Positions 16,131 through 23,998 of a stretch of 43,825 bases of DNA are shown here, in pieces (position 1 is the first letter of the stretch; every line of letters begins with the position of its first letter). Below the pieces are notes generated by a model. It was not told the origin of the DNA. It did not search any database and saw only the letters and a program-made list of their open reading frames with translations. This DNA is from an uncultured Prevotella sp. (GTDB lineage Bacteria; Bacteroidota; Bacteroidia; Bacteroidales; Bacteroidaceae): positions 1 to 43,825 of the forward strand of contig UQJC01000015.1 of NCBI GenBank assembly GCA_900541335.1, in the 5' to 3' direction. Both the position numbers and the translations under genes were made by a program.

Positions 16131-18935
16131 ATGTTACGATTATTCCTTCTTATCCTCTTTTGTTTCCTCCCATTAGGCATACAGTATTCGTTTGCTCAGC
16201 AGGTAGAACTGAGCGGACAAATCGAAGATGCCTTTTTAGAAATGCCTTTGGGAAATGTCAGAGTAGCACTTTATGATGAATCAAAAGGGGTAAAACTCGA
16301 TACAGCCAAGACGCTTTACTTGGCTAACACACAAGGCAACTTAATAGCTACGCTTTATTCTATCAATGTCAAGGCGGAAAAACGAAAGTATTGGATTTGT
16401 GCCGAACGCCAGGGCTATACCACCGTATGGCAACCGGTGGAAATTACGAATCCCAGCGTTGAGAAAGTGGAGCTACCCGTTCTGAAGATGCGCAAAAGCA
16501 CGGAACGCAATCTTGGGGAGGCGGTAGTCTCGGCCACCCGAATTAAGATGTATTATAAGGGTGACACATTGGTCTATAATGCGGATGCTTTCCAACTCCC
16601 CGAAGGCTCTATGCTCGATGACCTGATTAAGCAGATGCCAGGAGTGACGATGAACCAAAGTGGCGAAATCTATGTCAACGGCCGCAAGGTCGATGAGTTG
16701 TTGCTTGCTTCGCGTTCGTTTATGGGAGGTAACAAAAAGGTGCTGATGGAAAATCTGCCTTACTTCACGGTGAAGGATATAAAGGTATATGAGAAGCAGT
16801 CAGATCGCAGTGTTGCATTGGGTTATGATGTCGATTCTAAAAGCTACGTAATGGATGTGCAGCTGAAAAATCAATATACTAACGGTTACGTTGCTAACCT
16901 GGAAGCAGCTGGCGGCACGCGTGAACGCTGGCTGGCACGTGCCTTTGTGCTGGGCTTTACGGACCGTTGGCGTTATTCATTTATGGGGAATACAAACAAT
17001 GTCAACGAAAGTCGCCATATCGGCGAGCAAGGCCATTGGACTCCCCAAACACATCCCAAATCGCTTGTTACGACTTATAGTGCGGCTACAGACTTGAACT
17101 ATCTGTCAAAAAACAAAGCGGTGGAGAATAACTTGAATTTGGCCTATACCTCTACCGATACGGAACAGGAGACGCACACGCGTCGGGAACTGTTTATGGA
17201 GGGGTGCCGTCCGGTTTCCAGCAGCCAAAGTCGAATGAATACGGATAACTGGTCGGTGTGTGCCCAAAACCGTTTTACGTATAAGAAAGGATTGTTCCTT
17301 AATTCTTCAACAGATTTCCGATTTGACAAGCACGGACAACATGCCTGGTCACAACTCGAGCAAAGCGATAACGATGCCTTGACATTGGCGCAGCGTCACC
17401 GAATGAGAGGGGCGGGACATACGCTCGACTTCAGCGAGTCTGTCAACGGTATGTTGAACCTCAACCGGGCTAAAAAGCAAAACCTCTCGTACTCCGTTCA
17501 CTTTGGCTATAGGCAGGAGGAGTCATGGAGTGCGCAACGTTATGACTTGTGGAACATTCCGACTCAGACTCGCGAATTGCGCCATAACACGATAGACTTT
17601 AGCAGCCACTTGACACGTTTCCATCTTCAGGCTGTTTATCATTCACCCAAGTTCTTGGGACATATGTGTTTTATGGTCAACGAAGAACTTGGTTATGTCG
17701 ATGTGCGTAATTCTGATTATTTGTATCATCCCGACACGTTGCTCGCACCCTCAGAACTCGATATGCTCGAAGCGCTGACTGACCCGGGCAACTCTTATCG
17801 TAGTCATCGTCGTCAGTTGCGTAACCAGTTAGACCTCTGCCTTTATAGTCCGCGTACGTATAAGCTTAGTCCCAACGCGCCAGTCAATATTAGGTATGAC
17901 CTTTGGCGCCTGGGCGTGAAGATTCCTGTGACTTGGCAGAAGTTTCGTTATCAACGCGCCGTTATCGATACGTTGCTTTATGATACGCGAACTAGTTTTA
18001 TTCCCTATGGTGAACTTAACCTGAGAATGCATCAAGGCCGGAACAATCTTCACTTTCGAGTGGAGTTTGAAAAGAAGCCGAATTCGCTGCTTAACCGATT
18101 GGCCATTCGCGACGACCGCAGTCCGCTGGTGGTTAAGCTGAATAATCCCGCACTCAAGGAAAAGGCTCAGACGAGTGTGCAGATAGATTACCAGAGCAGG
18201 AAGGAAAAATATTTGCAAAACTGGGGACTCGAGGCGCGACTGACTTACCTACACCGCGACGTGGTGCAATCGGTTAAGTATAACGCGACCTCGGGAGTAT
18301 ACACTTACCGCCCTTTAAACGTGCGCGGTGCGTATTCCACCTCGGGGCGCTTTCATCTCACCCGTTCATTTGACAAGCGCAATTATTGGACGTGGCAATT
18401 TAATGTCGATGCTGATTTTTATCACTCCATTGACCATGCAATGTTGGACGGCGAGATGTTCAGTCGGGCTCAAGCGGTCAATACCACTTGGTTAGGCAGT
18501 AATACTTATGTGCAGTACAGCCGTGACCAACTTAATTTCCGTGTGCTGGGCGATGTGAAATGGCGACACTCAGCGGGCAAAATGCGCGACTTCGATCAGC
18601 TCACGGCATGGGATTATCACTATGGGATTTATGCCCGTTATACGCTGCCTGTGCTTCGTACAACGCTCTCGCTTGATGCCGTCATGTACAGTCGCCGAGG
18701 TTACGGTAGTTCTGTGCTCAACACGAATGACTTTGTACTCAATGCTTCCGTCAGCCAGCCTTTGTGGAAGGGAAGACTGATAGCAAAGGTTGAGGGCTTT
18801 GACCTTCTTCACCAGTTGTCGAGTGTTGATTATAGTGTCAATGCGCAAGGGCGTACCGAAACGTGGGCTCGTTCCCTGCCTCACTATGTGATGCTTCACC
18901 TCGTATTCCACTTTAACCGCAAACCTAAGCGATAG
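16131..18935 (+). CDS. TonB-dependent-receptor-like outer-membrane barrel 3
   Basis: The 934-residue protein has a signal peptide (MLRLFLLILFCFLPL, ending FAQ near residue 24), an N-terminal beta domain (VELSGQIEDAFLEMPLGNVR), a plug-like region (LGEAVVSATRIKMYYKGDTL, then QMPGVTMNQSGEIYVNGRKV) and a barrel ending FNRKPKR. It is very similar along its whole length to the barrel at 4329, probably a duplication. The open frame reaches back to 16011, but that part lies over the precursor-3 terminator, and ATG 16131 begins directly with the signal peptide. It is the last recognisable gene of the locus. Confidence 0.8.
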   Translation: MLRLFLLILFCFLPLGIQYSFAQQVELSGQIEDAFLEMPLGNVRVALYDESKGVKLDTAKTLYLANTQGNLIATLYSINVKAEKRKYWICAERQGYTTVWQPVEITNPSVEKVELPVLKMRKSTERNLGEAVVSATRIKMYYKGDTLVYNADAFQLPEGSMLDDLIKQMPGVTMNQSGEIYVNGRKVDELLLASRSFMGGNKKVLMENLPYFTVKDIKVYEKQSDRSVALGYDVDSKSYVMDVQLKNQYTNGYVANLEAAGGTRERWLARAFVLGFTDRWRYSFMGNTNNVNESRHIGEQGHWTPQTHPKSLVTTYSAATDLNYLSKNKAVENNLNLAYTSTDTEQETHTRRELFMEGCRPVSSSQSRMNTDNWSVCAQNRFTYKKGLFLNSSTDFRFDKHGQHAWSQLEQSDNDALTLAQRHRMRGAGHTLDFSESVNGMLNLNRAKKQNLSYSVHFGYRQEESWSAQRYDLWNIPTQTRELRHNTIDFSSHLTRFHLQAVYHSPKFLGHMCFMVNEELGYVDVRNSDYLYHPDTLLAPSELDMLEALTDPGNSYRSHRRQLRNQLDLCLYSPRTYKLSPNAPVNIRYDLWRLGVKIPVTWQKFRYQRAVIDTLLYDTRTSFIPYGELNLRMHQGRNNLHFRVEFEKKPNSLLNRLAIRDDRSPLVVKLNNPALKEKAQTSVQIDYQSRKEKYLQNWGLEARLTYLHRDVVQSVKYNATSGVYTYRPLNVRGAYSTSGRFHLTRSFDKRNYWTWQFNVDADFYHSIDHAMLDGEMFSRAQAVNTTWLGSNTYVQYSRDQLNFRVLGDVKWRHSAGKMRDFDQLTAWDYHYGIYARYTLPVLRTTLSLDAVMYSRRGYGSSVLNTNDFVLNASVSQPLWKGRLIAKVEGFDLLHQLSSVDYSVNAQGRTETWARSLPHYVMLHLVFHFNRKPKR

Positions 18936-18945
18936 TAGACTGTAA

Positions 18946-19077
18946 GTATTCCAATCGAAGAATACCATATACGTGGTTGCCCCCAACGAACAGCCCTATA
19001 AGTACAGGGAAGAAGCAAGTTATGAACTGAATGTTTCAGAAGCCAAGGCCTACCTCATTCATGTACAGATGTGCTGA
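18946..19077 (+). pseudogene. Possible gene remnant
   Basis: A 43-codon open stretch without a start reads as protein-like sequence (YVVAPNEQPYKYREE, then ASYELNVSEAKAYLIHVQM) and ends in TGA. It begins 10 bases after the barrel-3 stop. I do not recognise it. It may be the tail of a deleted gene at the edge of the locus, or chance. The following stretch to 19280 holds no gene I can support. Confidence 0.25.
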
Positions 19078-19280
19078 TGTCTATAATGTGCTCGAGTGAG
19101 GGGGATGATGAAACGAATACAACTGGGGCGAGGCAGCTGTACGGATGCGGCTTTACGAATGAAAAATCGTCTGTCTCGGGGAGATTAACGATTGGTAAGG
19201 CTGTAGACCCGCAAGAGCCTGTGTCACAACAACCCACTTGTCTTTGGATATCGGACGAGCAAGGGCTTTCGCTAATGCAT

Positions 19281-19321
19281 AAGAGAACCGCTCTTCCCAA
19301 AAAGGGGAGAGCGGTTCTCTT
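19281..19321. terminator. Bidirectional terminator between the peptide locus and the DUF3467 gene
   Basis: An 18-bp stem with one G-U pair (19281-19298 with 19304-19321, core GAGAACCGCTCT) closes a five-A loop. It lies 24 bases beyond the end of the minus-strand DUF3467 gene and could also stop read-through from the peptide locus. Confidence 0.85.
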
Positions 19322-19345
19322 GTTTAGTCAAATTAGTCTGACGGA

Positions 19346-19675
19346 TTATGCGTTGCCTTCGGGCATGCCAAAGGGAGTTGCCGTGCGGCCACCTTCTTCA
19401 GCTACCTCAGCACCGGGAAGATTGATGGGGCCGAATGCCTTCTCATACTTTACGATATTGTCCTGAAGAGCGAAAAGCAAACGCTTTGCGTGTTCGGGAG
19501 CCAATACGATGCGGCTCTTTACGTTAGCCTTGGGTACACCCGGGAGAACGCGGATGAAGTCGAGTACAACCTCTGCGCTAGAGTGGGTGATGATAGCCAA
19601 GTTAGAATAGATGCCTTCAGCTACTTCGGGAGTAAGCTCAATCTTCAACTGTCCGTCGTTTTCTTGATTTTCCAT
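19346..19675 (-). CDS. DUF3467 domain protein
   Basis: The 109-residue protein has the conserved DUF3467 pattern: IELTPEVAEGIYSNLAIITH near residue 12, then EVVLDFIRVLPG and KSRIVLAPEHAKRLLFAL. The family is small, cytoplasmic and of unknown function, widespread in Bacteroidetes. The length is typical. It has its own promoter (19742-19773) and its own terminator, so it is a single-gene unit transcribed towards the peptide locus. Confidence 0.88.
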   Translation of the reverse strand: MENQENDGQLKIELTPEVAEGIYSNLAIITHSSAEVVLDFIRVLPGVPKANVKSRIVLAPEHAKRLLFALQDNIVKYEKAFGPINLPGAEVAEEGGRTATPFGMPEGNA

Positions 19676-19741
19676 GGGAGTGATGTATTTTAATTATTAG
19701 AAATATGAATTCAATGAGTGTGCCTTGTATTTTAGGCATGG

Positions 19742-19773
19742 CAAAAGTAGACGAACGGATTGGAATGGCCAAA
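19742..19773 (-). promoter_or_regulatory. Promoter of the DUF3467 gene
   Basis: On the minus strand TACTTTTG (19749-19742) matches TAnnTTTG, and TTTGG (19773-19769) lies 19 bases upstream. The start of transcription would be about 60 bases before the ATG. Confidence 0.55.
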
Positions 19774-19831
19774 AAACTTGTTCGTTATTTCGGCTTTTTG
19801 AATGGATATGGCGAATAAATGCGATGAGTTG

Positions 19832-19861
19832 TTGAGGGCTGAGGCTTTATCTGTACATTTG
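19832..19861 (+). promoter_or_regulatory. Promoter of the OmpA-family gene
   Basis: TTG (19832-19834) and TACATTTG (19854-19861) are 19 bases apart. This gives an untranslated leader of about 100 bases before ATG 19970, which is common for abundant porin messages. Confidence 0.55.
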
Positions 19862-19969
19862 TCGCACGTGTATAATACAGAGTCTTCTTGGGAATACAGG
19901 TGAAGCTTTGCTTGAGTACCCGAAGAAACTGCTTGTTTCGGACTTTAATCACTCTAATTCATAGATACA

Positions 19970-21118
19970 ATGAAAAAGACTTTTACTCTTTTGGCACTGG
20001 GCGTGATGACGCTGGGTGCGCAGGCTCAAAAGACCGTTCAAGGTGCAGGTTTTTGGGACAACTGGTCCATTGGCTTGGTTGGCGGTGGCGTGGTGCCTTT
20101 AACTCACTCGGACTATATTAAGGATGTGCGCGGCGTGTATGGCCTGGACGTAACGAAGCAAATTACGCCGATTTATGGTCTCGGGGTGCAGCTTACGGGT
20201 GCGCATAATGTAACGGGAAGTAGCAGTGTGTACGATGTGACGAATGTCAGCCTGCTTGGTAAGTTTAATCTGTCGAACGCTTTCTGTGGCTATAACGGTA
20301 AGCCTCGTGTCTTTGAAGTCGAAGCTGTTGCTGCTGCGGGTTGGGGACATAGCTATTACCCGGCTTCGGAAGGAGCTGATGCGGACTTTATGACCTCCAA
20401 ATTTGGGTTGAATCTTAATTTCAACCTGGGCGAACAGAAGGCTTGGACGCTTTCACTCATGCCGGCTATTGCGTATAATCTGAGTACGCCTGAGCACAAT
20501 TCTAACCCTTCTTATAATATCAACCAGAGTGCGTTCGAACTCATGGCGGGTGTAACTTATCACTTCAAGAACAAGAATAACGGCCGTCACTACATGACCT
20601 TCCAAAAGGCTTACGATCAGGCTGAGGTTGACGGACTGAATGCAAAAGTCAACGATTTGCGTGCACAGGTGAACGATAAGGAGGCTGAGGTGGCAAAGTT
20701 GAATGACAACGTGAAGGCTTTGCAACAGGAAGTTAACGAACTGCGTAACCGTGGTCCGGTTGTTCAGACTCAAACGATTACGAAGAATACAAATTCTCTG
20801 GAACAGACGGTAACTTTCCGTCAGGGTAAGAGTATTGTAGATGCTTCCCAGCTTCCCAATGTGGAGCGTGTCGCTACCTTCCTTCGCAATCATGCAAAGG
20901 CTACGGTTAGCATTAAGGGATATGCTTCGCCTGAAGGCAGTGCAGAAGTGAATGCGCGTATAGCCTTGGCTCGTGCTGAAGCCGTGAAGAAGATTTTGGT
21001 CAATAAATACAAGATTGCTGCTGAGCGCATCACGGCCGAAGGTCAGGGAGTTGGCAATATGTTTAGCGAACCCGACTGGAACCGTGTAAGCATCTGTACG
21101 ATTGAAGAAGCTGATTAA
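19970..21118 (+). CDS. OmpA-family outer-membrane porin with coiled coil
   Basis: The 382-residue protein has a signal peptide (MKKTFTLLALGVMTLGAQAQ), an N-terminal eight-strand-type barrel to about residue 200, and a heptad-rich coiled coil near 210-262 (VDGLNAKVNDLRAQVNDKEA). The C-terminal OmpA-like peptidoglycan-binding domain has GYASPEGSAEVNARIALARA near 324. It anchors the outer membrane to peptidoglycan. It has its own promoter and terminator. Confidence 0.93.
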   Translation: MKKTFTLLALGVMTLGAQAQKTVQGAGFWDNWSIGLVGGGVVPLTHSDYIKDVRGVYGLDVTKQITPIYGLGVQLTGAHNVTGSSSVYDVTNVSLLGKFNLSNAFCGYNGKPRVFEVEAVAAAGWGHSYYPASEGADADFMTSKFGLNLNFNLGEQKAWTLSLMPAIAYNLSTPEHNSNPSYNINQSAFELMAGVTYHFKNKNNGRHYMTFQKAYDQAEVDGLNAKVNDLRAQVNDKEAEVAKLNDNVKALQQEVNELRNRGPVVQTQTITKNTNSLEQTVTFRQGKSIVDASQLPNVERVATFLRNHAKATVSIKGYASPEGSAEVNARIALARAEAVKKILVNKYKIAAERITAEGQGVGNMFSEPDWNRVSICTIEEAD

Positions 21119-21146
21119 GCTTATCAATCCCAACCATACATAGGCT

Positions 21147-21188
21147 GGTGATTTCCTTGAACCCAATCAAGGAAGTCACCTTCTTTTT
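21147..21188 (+). terminator. Terminator after the OmpA-family gene
   Basis: A 14-bp stem with one G-U pair (21147-21160 with 21167-21180; core TTCCTTGA) is followed by TTCTTTTTATTT. The acetyltransferase gene begins 18 bases after the stem, so its expression depends on read-through or an unseen promoter. Confidence 0.85.
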
Positions 21189-21197
21189 ATTTGTAAT

Positions 21198-21665
21198 ATG
21201 AACACTGATTTTCCGATGATACGTTGCTACCATCCTACTGATGCTTCCGTGGTTTCTCAACTGTGGCTTGAAGGAAATTTGCAAGCCCATTTCTTTGTAT
21301 CTCCCACTCATTGGCATACTTATTTGCCGTTGCTTCCTGAGGCTTTAGCCCAGGCAGAGGTGTATGTGTATGATGAAGGTGGAGTCAAGGGCTTTATTGG
21401 GGTATGTGATACTTATATTGCGGGACTTTTTGTTGCAGCCGATTCCCGTTCTAAGGGTATCGGCAAACTGCTGTTGGATTATCTCAAGGATAGTCATTCC
21501 GTTCTGGACTTATCAGTCTATGTACGCAATTCGTCTGCCCTTCGTTTTTATCAGCGTGAAGGCTTTGCTAAACTTCGCAGCCAGATAGAGGAAGAAACGG
21601 GTGAAGAGGAATGGGTCATGCGCTGGGAGTCGCAACAGGTCGTTTGTCAAGTTGATAAGTGGTAG
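21198..21665 (+). CDS. GNAT family N-acetyltransferase
   Basis: The 155-residue protein has the GNAT acetyl-CoA site SRSKGIGKLLLDYL (RxxGxG type, near residue 87) and the late motif NSSALRFYQREGF near 115, close to the YjaB/YiaC type. The substrate cannot be told. The last 12 or so residues (QQVVCQVDKW) are unusual but in frame. A weak hairpin at 21864-21898 may end the transcript. Confidence 0.85.
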   Translation: MNTDFPMIRCYHPTDASVVSQLWLEGNLQAHFFVSPTHWHTYLPLLPEALAQAEVYVYDEGGVKGFIGVCDTYIAGLFVAADSRSKGIGKLLLDYLKDSHSVLDLSVYVRNSSALRFYQREGFAKLRSQIEEETGEEEWVMRWESQQVVCQVDKW

Positions 21666-21863
21666 ATTTCAAAGCATATGCACGAGTCAAATGCTTCGAA
21701 AGAATGGTTTTCGAACAGAATAAAGTGCTAAAAGTTGGGATTGGCTGGAAGTGTGTACAATTGCTGTATGTCGCTACTCATTGCAGAAGTTACCTTACTA
21801 TACCGTTACTTCTTGTCTGCCTTCTTTGTTTGTTAGTGTTTAGAAGTTGATTTAATACAAAAA

Positions 21864-21898
21864 TTAATGGGAACCCGTCACTACGGAGTTCCCATTAA
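21864..21898. terminator. Hairpin between convergent acetyltransferase and aroC genes
   Basis: TTAATGGGAAC (21864-21874) pairs with GTTCCCATTAA (21888-21898), with an inner CCG/CGG pair. It lies between the two convergent genes and could stop transcription from both sides. The rest of 21666-22034 holds no gene I can support. Confidence 0.65.
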
Positions 21899-22034
21899 CC
21901 AACACAAAAACTAAACTAGACTTAACTAAACTATTTTGAGCGTTATCTCACGACAACTTTTATGTCTGCAAAAATAGAAGATTGTAATATACAGAGCAAG
22001 TATTTGCCCTGTTTTGTTTGCAAAATCTTCGATT

Positions 22035-23111
22035 TTAACAAAATCGTGTGTTGTACAGCAGGTAATTATCTAAGATAACCATAGCAGCCATGGCTTCAAC
22101 GATGGGAACAGCGCGTGGAAGTACGCAGGCATCGTGTCGTCCTCTTGCCTTGAGCGTAACGGCTTCACCCTGGAGATTGACCGTGTCTTGTTCACGGAGT
22201 AGGGTAGCCACAGGTTTGAAAGCTACGCGGAAGTAAATGTCTTGTCCGTTGCTGAGTCCGCCTTGAATGCCTCCGCTGTGGTTGGTACGGGTGGTGATGC
22301 CCCCTTTGCCATCGGGAACGAACACATCGTTTTGTTCGCTACCGCGCGCTGTGACTCCTGCGAACCCCTCTCCGTATTCGAAGCCTTTGACCGCGTTGAT
22401 GCCGAGCATAGCTGCGCCCAGTTGGGCATGCAGTTTATCGAATACGGGTTCGCCCAATCCAACAGGGCAACCCTGAATGACACAGGTAATCACTCCGCCT
22501 ATGGTGTCACCTTCCGCTTTGACTTGCTTGATGAGTTCTCCCATGGCCTCGGCCATTTCTGAATCCGGACAGCGCACCGGGTTACGTTCGATTTCGGTAA
22601 AATCGTATGCAGTATAAGCTTTGTCGAGTGCAAGAGGGCCTACTTGTGATGTGTAAGCCGTGATGTTGATTCCCTTTTGGCGCAGTACCATTTTGGCGAA
22701 GGCACCTCCTACGACGCGTGCAATGGTTTCGCGTGCTGAAGTGCGTCCACCTCCCCGATGATCTCGGATGCCGTATTTGGACTGGTAGGTAAAGTCTGCG
22801 TGTGAGGGACGGAAAACCTCGCGCAAATTGTCGTAGTCATTGGAGTGTTGATTTTCGTTGCGCACCAGGAAGCCGATGGGACATCCCGTAGTTTTGCCTT
22901 CGAAGATACCGGAAAGCAGTTCCACGTGGTCCGCTTCTTTGCGTGGGGTAGTCAGTGCACTTTGTCCCGGTCGGCGGCGGTTGAGTTCTGCCTGGAGAAA
23001 ATCCAAGTCCACTTCGATACCCGCCGGCATTCCGTCGATGACGCCTCCCACACCGGGACCGTGGCTTTCGCCGAATGTGGTTAGCCGAAAGATGTTGCCA
23101 AATGTATTCAT
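22035..23111 (-). CDS. aroC: Chorismate synthase
   Basis: The 358-residue enzyme makes chorismate from 5-enolpyruvylshikimate 3-phosphate with reduced FMN, the last shared step of aromatic synthesis, in the cytoplasm. It begins MNTFGNIFRLTTFGESHGPG, and shows the conserved RRRPGQSALTTPRKEAD near 46 and YGIRDHRGGGRTSARET near 114. The C-terminal third contains RTNHSGGIQGGLSNG. Length is normal. It is the last of the slyD-dnaX direction genes, separated from slyD by a long inverted repeat. Confidence 0.97.
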   Translation of the reverse strand: MNTFGNIFRLTTFGESHGPGVGGVIDGMPAGIEVDLDFLQAELNRRRPGQSALTTPRKEADHVELLSGIFEGKTTGCPIGFLVRNENQHSNDYDNLREVFRPSHADFTYQSKYGIRDHRGGGRTSARETIARVVGGAFAKMVLRQKGINITAYTSQVGPLALDKAYTAYDFTEIERNPVRCPDSEMAEAMGELIKQVKAEGDTIGGVITCVIQGCPVGLGEPVFDKLHAQLGAAMLGINAVKGFEYGEGFAGVTARGSEQNDVFVPDGKGGITTRTNHSGGIQGGLSNGQDIYFRVAFKPVATLLREQDTVNLQGEAVTLKARGRHDACVLPRAVPIVEAMAAMVILDNYLLYNTRFC

Positions 23112-23125
23112 CGTGTATATAGAAA

Positions 23126-23213
23126 GGGCGTTGGACAGATTCTCTTTCCTTGCTCCTTCCTAATAAGTAGTCAGCTGTTTATTAGGAAGGGAAGGCGAGT
23201 CTTTCCAACGCCC
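23126..23213 (-). terminator. Nested inverted repeat between slyD and aroC
   Basis: An outer stem GGGCGTTGGA (23126-23135) with TCCAACGCCC (23204-23213) encloses an inner 12-bp stem CCTTCCTAATAA (23155-23166) with TTATTAGGAAGG (23179-23190). It lies just after the slyD stop and about 15 bases before aroC. It could end slyD transcription or fold in the aroC leader. Confidence 0.7.
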
Positions 23214-23237
23214 GAGTGGATAAATCAGAGTTCGGAA

Positions 23238-23945
23238 TTAGTCGTGGCAGTGTCCGCCTCCACAGCATTCGCCGTGTCCGTGGCCTTCACCATGTCCTTT
23301 GCCTTTGCCACAGCATTCACCGTCACCATGATGGTGGCCGTGACCTTCACCACAGCATTCACCTTCTCCGTGACCATGTCCGTGGCCACCGCAGCAACCG
23401 CCTTCTTCGTGACCACCGCAGTCATCGCAGCCACAGCCGCAACCTTCACCGCTCATCATGTTGATGAGACCCTGAATTTCTTCGTTGGTAGCTTCGCGCA
23501 TGGTGACAACCTGACCCTTGAAGTGCAAGTTCTTACCTGCGAGGGGGTGGTTCAGGTCGATAACGACCGTATTGTCTTTTACTTCGAGTACAATACCCTG
23601 GAAACGGTTGCCATCCGCATTGACGAGGGGCAATACCGCACCGGGATAGACCATTTCCTTATCGAAGTGACCATTGACGCTAAATACTTGCTTGTCAAGT
23701 TCGAGTACGTGCTCTTCTTCGTAAGGACCATAAGCCTCCTCAACGTTGAGCACGAAGTCAAAGTTGTCCCCTTCCTTGAGTGCGGCGATTTGTGCCTCGA
23801 AAGAGTCGAGTGCCACGCCCATGCCCGTGATAAATTGGAAGGGATGTTCAACGGGAGCTTTTTCTACAAGCTCGTGAATGCCCTTTTCGTTGTCTGTAAA
23901 GAGTTCGTATGCCACAGTGACATACATGTGGGGAGTCTGTTCCAT
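23238..23945 (-). CDS. slyD: SlyD-type FKBP peptidyl-prolyl isomerase with long metal-binding tail
   Basis: The 235-residue protein has an FKBP domain with a flap insertion, as in SlyD: ITGMGVALDSFEAQIAAL near 38, then EEAYGPYEEEHVLEL, and the family hallmark NHPLAGKNLHFKGQV near 132. Residues from about 163 on form a Gly/His/Cys tail with 13 His and 13 Cys, including several ECCG repeats. SlyD folds proteins and delivers nickel in other bacteria; the tail probably binds metal here. ATG 23945 is chosen because the open frame above it overlaps dnaX and has no SlyD similarity. It starts 53 bases after dnaX. Confidence 0.9.
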   Translation of the reverse strand: MEQTPHMYVTVAYELFTDNEKGIHELVEKAPVEHPFQFITGMGVALDSFEAQIAALKEGDNFDFVLNVEEAYGPYEEEHVLELDKQVFSVNGHFDKEMVYPGAVLPLVNADGNRFQGIVLEVKDNTVVIDLNHPLAGKNLHFKGQVVTMREATNEEIQGLINMMSGEGCGCGCDDCGGHEEGGCCGGHGHGHGEGECCGEGHGHHHGDGECCGKGKGHGEGHGHGECCGGGHCHD

Positions 23946-23998
23946 TGTTGTATAGATTATAATGTATGATTGATTCGTTGGGGATGTCTTGAAAGAGC

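Noticed and set aside
19071..19466. 131-residue open frame after the peptide locus
   Set aside because: Runs through the terminator at 19281-19321 and antisense into the DUF3467 gene; no recognisable domain.
20453..21166. 237-residue frame opposite the OmpA gene
   Set aside because: Antisense shadow of a clear OmpA-family gene.
21659..21850. 63-residue frame after the acetyltransferase
   Set aside because: Overlaps the acetyltransferase end by a few bases, no homology pattern and odd composition.
23244..23969. 241-residue frame opposite slyD
   Set aside because: Antisense of the His/Cys-rich tail and FKBP domain; composition reflects the repeats.
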